DNA of 64,000 bases. Source: Ilex aquifolium. Taxonomy: Eukaryota; Streptophyta; Magnoliopsida; Aquifoliales; Aquifoliaceae. A model generated the notes under the pieces. It had not been told where the DNA came from. It did no database searches and saw only the letters and a list, made by a program, of their open reading frames with translations. This document shows, piece by piece, positions 57,626-64,000 of the stretch. The translations under genes and the position numbers were made by a program. Each line of letters opens with the position of its first letter. The first letter of the stretch is position 1. The stretch is from contig OX637402.1 of assembly GCA_951799425.1 (NCBI GenBank), forward strand, positions 26,938,492-27,002,491, written 5' to 3'.

Positions 57626-57930
57626 TCCATTAATCACCCGTTGAGACAGCCGCCACCAGCAACCACCTGTGCCGCCACCATCCAGCGAACCACAGCCGCT
57701 GTACGCCACCAAAATCACAACCCATTACCAAAACTCACCGATTGCACCAACAGCCTCCATAATAAGCCTACACCGACTGCCTCCATCAAATCAACAAAGC
57801 CGCCTGCCTACACACCAAACCCAGCCCATATTTTCCATGTAATTAACCCTAACCCTAACACCTCCTCCACGTCGCAACCACCAGCCCCACTGACTGCCCA
57901 CCCCACCGACTATCCATTCCACTATAAAAA

Positions 57931-59765
57931 ATGAACCCAGCAACAACCGCACCCATGGCCAATTTGGTTGCCGGTACTGACCCAACCGCTAGCCTAAACC
58001 TACGACCAGACCCTCCCCCTCCTGACGCACACACCTTTACTGGCGGAGTTATCCACCACCCCACAGCCGGTGACTTACATCACGTTGACCCCGCTAAGCA
58101 ATCTCGGCCCATCCATCATCCCATCATCAAACCCGGACCACTTCCCACAACCAATACCATCCGCCAACCTCCTCAAGCTAAACACCAACCTGGTCGAAAC
58201 CCAACAAAACTTGGTGCTCCTAAACCAGCCTTACCCACTTCTTGGACCCGACCCCCTTGTTACGCCTCGGATCCGACTCGACCACCTAAGTCATTCATAG
58301 ATGTTTTGAGAGGATCCCCTGGCTCCGACGCCCCCACTCGTCGAATTCCTCGGCCCGTCACACAGTACAAGAGTGCCCCGTCGGTTGATTTTTCTGACGA
58401 GGAGATTGAGAGTCTCGCAGCACCTTTCAGGTTAGCCCTAGTGGGCAAGTTTATCCGAGGCCGCCCTCCGATGAAAATGATAAAGAGATTCCTTCAACTG
58501 ATTGGATTGAAGGGGCAAGTTAGTGCCTCTTTGTTAGATAGCCGACACGTGCTCCTGATGTGTGACCTTGAGGAGGATTACACTCGTCTCTGGGTGAAGC
58601 AGGCTTGGTCGGTTTATAGCAGAGAGATGTGCATGTTTAAGTGGACTCCACAGTTTCGTTGTACTGAGGAATCACCCATAGTTCCTATCTGGATTTCATT
58701 CCCATATTTACCAGTCCACTTTGTGCGCTCACAGGATGCACTATTCTCGATAGCATCGGCGATTGGGACACCTTTACGGGTTGATCAGGCCACAGTGAGT
58801 TTGAGTCGGCCTTCAGTTGCCAGGGTGCTGGTTGAGTATATGTCACATGGCGGCGGGTGCCTAGGATTAGGATCGGCAGACAAGAGACTGGATTTTGGCA
58901 GGATGTGCTTTACGAGGATGTACCACAATATTGTACTGGGTGTCGACATTTGGGCCATTTAGTGGAGACCTGCATCACCCACTCCTAGGCCCGGGAGGGG
59001 GTCAGTGGAGACAGGCCACAGCAGGGTCGAGGTGATGGCCAGCAGAGGACTAAACCACAGGAGGGTGCAGGCCCAACCCCTATTGTTCCCACTAGGAATA
59101 CCTCAGGGGGAATGACAGATACTGTTACCGTTGTTCCTTCCCCTAGGGTCGTAGTTGCTACTGCTTTGGAGTCTGTTTCAGTTGCTCCTGTCCAGCTTGT
59201 TGAGCCGCGTAATATGGGTGAGCCTGTGATTGTGGTCAGTTTGGATACTATTCCTACTAATGTTGTGCAGGAGCAGAGTTTTTACCCCGATCCTTCAGTT
59301 GACACAGTTTTTGAGCTAGTCCGTGATGGACCTGTGACTACCCCGGCCGTTCGTCCGTCTATTTGTGAGCTTCGAGGGGTTCAGAGTACCCCGGTTGTCA
59401 CAGTTTCTGAGAGGCGTAGAGATAAGGGTGTTGTGACTTCTAGTCGGCCCACAGATTGCACCACCTCGACTGATATTCCTCTTAATCCTAGATTGTCTGC
59501 TGGGGTTGAGAGTCATTCTACTGGAGATATATCATCTGATGAGTCATTGGGTGGTGATGTTGGATCCTTTTCTGACCCACATGAGGGCCTTTCTCAGCCT
59601 AGAAGAGCTTTAGTTCCTTATGATGCTTCACAGTCCGGTAGGCAGGTTTCGTTACGTAGATCTCAGCGTATTAGTAGGGGAGGTAGAGCAGGCAGAAAAG
59701 GTAGAGGTGGTAAGCCTGGACGTGGGACGCTTAGTGTGGTTTTTCCACTCCTTTCTGATGATTAG
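57931..59765 (+). pseudogene. LINE ORF1 (gag-like, CCHC knuckle), one frameshift and one stop
   Basis: Starts MNPATTAPMANLVAGTDPTA. A Pro-rich N-terminal third is followed by a DUF4283-like region (about residues 155-340: FRLALVGKFIRGRPP, FLQLIGLKG, FKWTPQF, PIVPIWISFPYLPVHF). At about 58894 one T appears to be missing. Adding none, but reading frame 3 from there, gives YEDVPQYCTGCRHLGHLVETC, a CX2CX4HX4C knuckle. A TAG at 58986 follows, then the same frame continues to 59765 with a basic Gly/Arg-rich tail (RISRGGRAGRKGRGGKPGRG). It binds RNA in working relatives. The last codons overlap the ATG of ORF2. Confidence 0.82.
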
Positions 59766-61189
59766 TACACTCATATGGAATATCAGAGGGATTAGCCAGG
59801 CCTCTTCGATTAGGAGGCTCAGGAAGCTGATCCGCTCACACCACTTATCGATGTTTTGTATTTTGGAGCCGTTTGTTGACCGGGATCGGTTGGAGTCTTT
59901 CAGGATTCGTTTGCATATGGAGCACAATTTTTGCTCTATTTCGGGGAAGATTTGGATATTTTGGTCTTCCCCTTTTTGGTTGGAGGTTATTCAGGACGAT
60001 GATCAGGTGGTTTATTGCCAGGTGCGTCATTCTTCCTTACCGGATCCAGTTTTTATTTCTTTTGTGTATGCTAGTTGCGTAGCTTCTGTTCGGCAGGGTT
60101 TGTGGGATTCCTTAACACAGTTTGGGAGCATTCATGATGGTCCGTGGATGGTTGGTGGGGATTTCAACGTTGTTGAGTCCCATTCTAAGATTCGGGGGGG
60201 TCATACACAATCTCAGTCTGCTATTGATGACATTTCCCTAGCTTTGTTGTCTAGTGGTTTAGAGGATGCTGGGTTTGAGGGTACTCCGTTCACATGGACG
60301 AATGGACGTACTTGGAGGAGATTGGATAGAGTAGTGATAAATGCTCAGTGGAGTTCTTATTTTTCCGTGTTTCGAGTGGCTCACCTGAACCGGACTTGTT
60401 CAAATCATTCACCATTGTTGATTTCTGGAGATCAGCGTCAGAGCAGAGGGCCGAGCCGGTTCAAGTTTCTTCACACTTGGACCAGGCACGGAGATTTTCT
60501 GGAGGTTGTACGGCAGAGCTGGACTATTCCTTTGTTCGCTTCAGGGATGTCTGCGTTTCAATCGAAGCTTATTCGGTTGAAACAAACCCTGAAGGTCTGG
60601 AACAAGGAAGTGTTCGGCAATGTGTTTCAGCGAGTTCAGGAGGCCGAGGCCGAGGTTAGTAGGAGAGAGGTGGCACATGATCAGTCAGGGTCTCCTTCAG
60701 ATCGGGCTACTCTTCATCAGGCCAGGGCTGAGTTGCAGCAGGCTTTACAGAGTGATGAGTCATTTATGAGACAGCAGTCCCGTGTCCGCTGGCTTCGAGA
60801 GGGGGATTCGAACACTCGCTTCTTTCATGCTTCAGTGAGGAAGAAGCGGCATGTTCTTTCAATCCATCGGATCCAGGTTGATGACGGAGAGTGGATTACT
60901 GAGCCTAGGGCTATTGGTACTTCGGCAGTTTCCTTTTTTCAGGGATTGTTCTCTCTGGGGGCTGGTCAGGTTGAGGTTGCAAATTTTTCGGCTATTCCAG
61001 CTATTGTGACTGATGCAGATGATGTTGGGTTGTGTGTTATGCCGACTTTGGAGGAGGTGAGACAGGTCGTATTCTCTATTGATTCAGATAGTGCGCCGGG
61101 GCCGGATGGTTTTTGCAGTCGTTTTTATCAGTTTTGCTGGGACATTGTGGGAGCAGATTTTCTGGCTGCAGTTCAGGATTACTTCCGGG
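59758..61189 (+). pseudogene. LINE ORF2, first part (endonuclease and start of RT)
   Basis: The ATG at 59758 opens MISTLIWNIRGI, the first conserved motif of the AP-type endonuclease, followed by ILEPFVDRDRLESF, GGDFNVVESHSK, TWTNGRTWRRLDRVVIN and CSNHSPLLI, covering the endonuclease to about residue 225. The linker RWLREGDSNTRFFHA and the RT start SAPGPDGFCSRFYQFCWDIVG follow. No stop occurs in 477 codons. The hAT-like insertion ends the frame at 61190. Matching RT sequence resumes at 62250. Confidence 0.88.
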
Positions 61190-62241
61190 CATGGTTCTGA
61201 ATAACGGTAACGCCTGTCGTAACGGTAACGGTAACGGTATAACGGACGCGGGGTGAAACGGACGTTACGTAACAGTAATGGAAACCGGAGACGTGAATTT
61301 TTTTTTTCAACTCACAATGCTTATAAAAAATAAATATTTACATGTTTCAACTATAAAATAATGCAAATATGAGTGTTTAGTGATTTTTAGTGTATTTTAT
61401 TGTACATAAACATGTTAATGATATATTAAAAATATGAGTAACATTGAATAAACATTAATGATAACGAAAATCGGTAACATGAATTTTTTTTATAATTCAT
61501 ATCTCCCCTAAAAACGAAATATAGAATTAATTTTAATAAACTCAATTTTCTTTTATTATATTTAATAATTTTTTGTAATATTGACTTAATTTTAAAAAAG
61601 AATTAGTCAAATTTAATACACGTGTCTATTTAAAAGATAGTTTTGGACATGTGGTCTTCAAAGGCAAAAGCTTTTCTTATTCTGTGTGTTTGTGGAGTGT
61701 TGTTTTCTCCATTTTAACACCCACGTGACCAGCCATGATGGATCACGAGGACCTCTGATGAAAACGGATCAATCATAATGATTCACACTCCAAACTTCTT
61801 TTTGAGTGCATTGTACCCAATTATTCCCACTTCATCTTCTTCACTTTCAAGACTTGTTCATCTCTGCAACTTGTATATAAAAATTATATACATCAGCCAC
61901 AAAATTCCACAAGAAGAAGAAACTCAACAGGTATGTATTGTATGAAGTTTAGATCTCTTATTCCACTCGTTTAAATCTGAAAAGAGTATCATATTTGTTA
62001 TTCATCGATCTTTCTTTTTTGCTGCCAAATTAAAGATTTTAGGCCGTTATGATGCCGTAACGGCCGTTACGGCGCTACAACGGAGTGTAACGTCCGTTAC
62101 AGGCCGTTACGAAGCCGTAACGGGCGTTACGGGTGTGAATTTTTTTCAATCCGTTAAATCGGCCTGTAACGGAATCGGAGGCCGCCGATACCGTTACGTA
62201 ACGGTCGTTACACGCCGTAACGGCCGATTTTCAAAACTATG
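61190..62241. mobile_element. hAT-like non-autonomous element, 1,052 bp, 8-bp target duplication
   Basis: CTTCCGGG stands at 61182-61189 and 62242-62249, and the LINE reading frame resumes without loss after it. The ends are CATGGTTCTGAATAACGG and, in reverse complement, CATAGTTTTGAAAATCGG. Both subterminal parts are filled with gtaacgg/ccgttac words in both orientations. The 8-bp duplication suits hAT. No transposase. The middle (about 61640-61990) looks like foreign sequence, with a TATA-like box and a leader. Confidence 0.85.
61640..61990 (+). promoter_or_regulatory. Promoter- and leader-like passenger in the hAT-like element
   Basis: Unlike the repetitive ends, this part is complex sequence. 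It includes acccacgtgaccag near 61720 (a CACGTG G-box), ttgtatataaaaat near 61871 (TATA-like), and an A/C-rich leader, aagaagaagaaactcaacag, directly followed by gtatgt at 61931, a good splice donor. This is the layout of a plant promoter with a first leader intron. Capture from a host gene is an inference; no coding exon is present. Confidence 0.45.
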
Positions 62242-62249
62242 CTTCCGGG

Positions 62250-62415
62250 GTTCTCCTATGCCTCGAGAATTCATGAGTACGTTGGTGGTGCTTTTGCCCA
62301 AGAAGGAGTCACCTTCTACTTGGGCAGATTTTCGGCCGATCAGTCTATGTAACGTGAGCAACAAGGTGCTGACGAAGATCCTCGTTTCTCGTCTGTCGTC
62401 CTTGTTGCCGCGTAT
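62250..62415 (+). pseudogene. LINE ORF2, reverse transcriptase segment 2
   Basis: Encodes SPMPREFMSTLVVLLPKKES then STWADFRPISLCNVSNKVLT and ILVSRLSSLLPR, the RT fingers region; it equals 12620-12450 of the minus-strand LINE. The solo LTR cuts it at 62416. Confidence 0.88.
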
Positions 62416-63718
62416 TGCTACAACTTTAGAATTGATCACCCAAGTGCAGGTTGTGCGAAGTAATAAATTTCTCGGGAATCCGAGGTCGAACCACAGGGAA
62501 TTATGAAAACAAGAAACAATCACACGAACAATAAAAGTAATTTGAAAGGAAAAAGATTTGTTTGGAAAGTTGTTGATTGGAGAAAAGTGATTTTTGTAAT
62601 TAAAACAGTAATAAAATAAATACTAGAGCATCAGGTACTCTCTCTCAACTTCATACAATAATAGTTAAAGACTCAAAGCTTGACTTGAAACAGGAATTAA
62701 ATGTCAGTTAATCCGATTAACAAATCAAGTGATAAATCCAAAGGTTATAATCAAAAGACTACCAGGAACCTGAATAATCATTCAATCATATTATTTTATG
62801 AAATAATGTTAATCCTTCCAGCGTGGAATAACCAGTGATTTACACGCAGGGAAAATCAAGCAATCGATGTACGTGGCACAACAACTCAGGAGTTTATACA
62901 GCATAAACACTTTGCTAAAAGATTAGGGATTAAATTAACACAATAACATAAATCCTTAAGTACAAGAGTCAATAAAAATACCGTACTCCGTCGAGAGGTT
63001 TTCCCTAACCCTAGCTTAGCCTTCTAGCCAGACATGGTAAAAAGATGGAGAAAAGAATAAATAAAATAAATCCTAATCTCCTCTCTCTCAATAGATGAGA
63101 GCCCTTATTTATAGTAAAATAAATCCTAAGTACAGGTTGAAAGGAATTCCTTTCCCAAAAAGATGTCTTGTAAGGTTAAATCCCGTGCATAAATCTTGGG
63201 GCCCGCGGGTACAAAATCTGTCCAGATTTCGAGCTTGAATTTCGCATATTTAGAGACTGAATCACGAAATTTTCGTGAAATACACTTCTGTAGCCCTTGA
63301 AGTCTTCTTTCCAACACCGCAGATATCAGGTCAATACGATATCGGAGTCAAAAGTTATGACTGAAATACTGAAGACGTGTCAAATCCTTATCTTCTAGGA
63401 AACTTTCTTAATCCAACTTTAAATGAGTTTTCTTCTAACTTGGACTCTTATAAGGATTAAAATGCTGATTTATCTTCAAGTCTTCCTATCTCAATCTTGA
63501 CTCTTCAATCCTTATCAATTGTGATTCTTCCTCTAGTGATTGCTTCACTTGCATTATCCATTATTACTTTAAATCAACCAATTTACCTGCAAAATAAACC
63601 AAACAGCTAGAAAAAGTATCAAACTAGAAAATCAAGGAATTTAACACATTTAATCACAAATAATATGCAATTAACCAATTATTAAATATAATAAGATATC
63701 ACTTTTGATGGTTAATCA
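62416..63718. mobile_element. Solo LTR (or very short LTR element), 1,303 bp, 5-bp target duplication
   Basis: CGTAT stands at 62411-62415 and 63719-63723. The insert begins TGCTACAAC and ends GGTTAATCA (TG…CA), and the LINE sequence continues exactly afterwards (catatcacc, as in the intact relative at 12437-12445). No primer site, polypurine tract or protein was seen inside, which favours a solo LTR left by recombination. Its orientation is not known. Confidence 0.82.
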
Positions 63719-63723
63719 CGTAT

Positions 63724-64000
63724 CATATCACCAACGCAGAATGGGTTTGTGCGGGGCCGAGTGTTGCAAGATAGTGTTCTTTTAGCTCAGGAGTTGGTGC
63801 ATGATTTGGGGAGAGGTTCCCGGGGTGGGAACGTCGTGCTGAAGCTAGATATGGCTAAAACATATGACAGGATGTCTTAGACATTCATTCTCCAGATGTT
63901 GCGGGCTTTTGGGTTCTCTGAGGGCTGGATTTCTTTGGTTCGGCGGGCTATCTGGGGGCCGTGGTTTTCTGTGATGGTGAATGGGGTCAGTCAGGGCTTT
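63724..64000 (+). pseudogene. LINE ORF2, reverse transcriptase segment 3
   Basis: Encodes FVRGRVLQDSVLLAQELVHD, then VVLKLDMAKTYDRMS and a TAG stop (near 63877) where the relative on minus has TGG, then TFILQMLRAFGFSEGWISLV and [20 protein letters not shown], and runs off the window just before the expected active-site region. Confidence 0.88.

Larger units (their letters stand above)
57470..64000 (+). mobile_element. L1-type LINE, 5' part, with two nested insertions
   Basis: It starts where similarity to copy 1 stops. It contains a C-rich 5' leader with tandem units, ORF1, an overlapping ORF2, a hAT-like element (61190-62241) and a solo LTR (62416-63718), and runs off the window inside the reverse transcriptase. 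The family is the same as the minus-strand LINE at 9738-13378. Confidence 0.9.

Noticed and set aside
57641..57934. 97-codon frame in the C-rich LINE leader
   Set aside because: Lies in the tandem-unit leader upstream of ORF1 and consists of low-complexity Pro/Thr/His sequence.
1..64000. Endogenous pararetrovirus or other viral sequence
   Set aside because: All reverse transcriptases seen are LINE or chromovirus type; no movement protein, coat protein or caulimovirus-type arrangement was noticed.
1..64000. tRNA genes or microRNA precursors
   Set aside because: Only primer-binding-site fragments matching tRNA ends were found; no cloverleaf gene or convincing miRNA-like stem was recognised by eye.

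Overview
This window is eukaryotic nuclear DNA from a flowering plant, most likely a eudicot. It is AT-rich with microsatellites, has GT-AG introns, contains a 5S rRNA sequence of angiosperm type, and carries plant-type L1 LINEs, a chromodomain Ty3/gypsy element, a Ty1/copia fragment, and CACTA, Mutator, hAT and Tourist-like DNA elements. I cannot name the species. The only host gene family recognised with confidence is laccase (blue multicopper oxidase), present as five copies or remnants. Only one copy looks intact.

Layout. 1-15.7 kb is the first copy of a large segmental duplication: the right part of a Mutator-like element (to 1379), a laccase pseudogene on + (2303-6280) whose last intron carries a CACTA element and a 5'-truncated LINE, a retroposed 5S rRNA copy (6455-6598), LINE debris, a 3.6-kb LINE on - (9738-13378), and a copia LTR plus gag fragment (13799-15063). 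15557-29511 is a laccase gene on - split by a 10.3-kb composite of chromovirus DNA (17560 to about 27848): one element with an open 1,600-codon polyprotein, then an inverted LTR of a related element. 29.6-33.7 kb is intergenic DNA with a Mutator-type MITE, a foldback repeat and one exon-like fragment. 33756-37805 is the intact six-exon laccase gene on -, encoding 569 residues. 37.9-46.1 kb is repeat-rich intergenic DNA, including MITEs nested three deep at 42967-43943. 46157-57.47 kb is the second duplication copy: a complete Mutator-like element with a 9-bp target duplication, a laccase pseudogene on +, LINE debris, the copia fragment, and the last exon of a laccase on -. From about 57.47 kb to the end lies an L1-type LINE on +, with ORF1 and ORF2, interrupted by a 1.05-kb hAT-like element and a 1.3-kb solo LTR.

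The duplication lets many events be ordered without a database. The CACTA element, the 5S retrocopy and the 3.6-kb LINE are in the first copy and missing from the second, which keeps the unoccupied sites. The 1.2-kb LINE in the laccase intron and the copia fragment are in both, so they predate the duplication. The laccase genes follow one plan: exons of 105 (102 in the split gene), 152, 245, 129, 948 and 131 bp where complete, an N-terminal secretion signal, and four copper-ligand motifs spread over exons 2/3, 3, 5 and 6. They probably act in the apoplast on phenolic substrates.

Nothing here is a clear new multi-gene system. The most unusual observations are the processed 5S rRNA retrocopy with a clean empty site, arrays of ACGT/TGACG-containing motifs in the chromovirus LTRs, a promoter-like passenger segment in the hAT-like element, and the overlapping ORF1/ORF2 junction of the LINE. 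All calls come from reading the sequence; no alignment or search was run.
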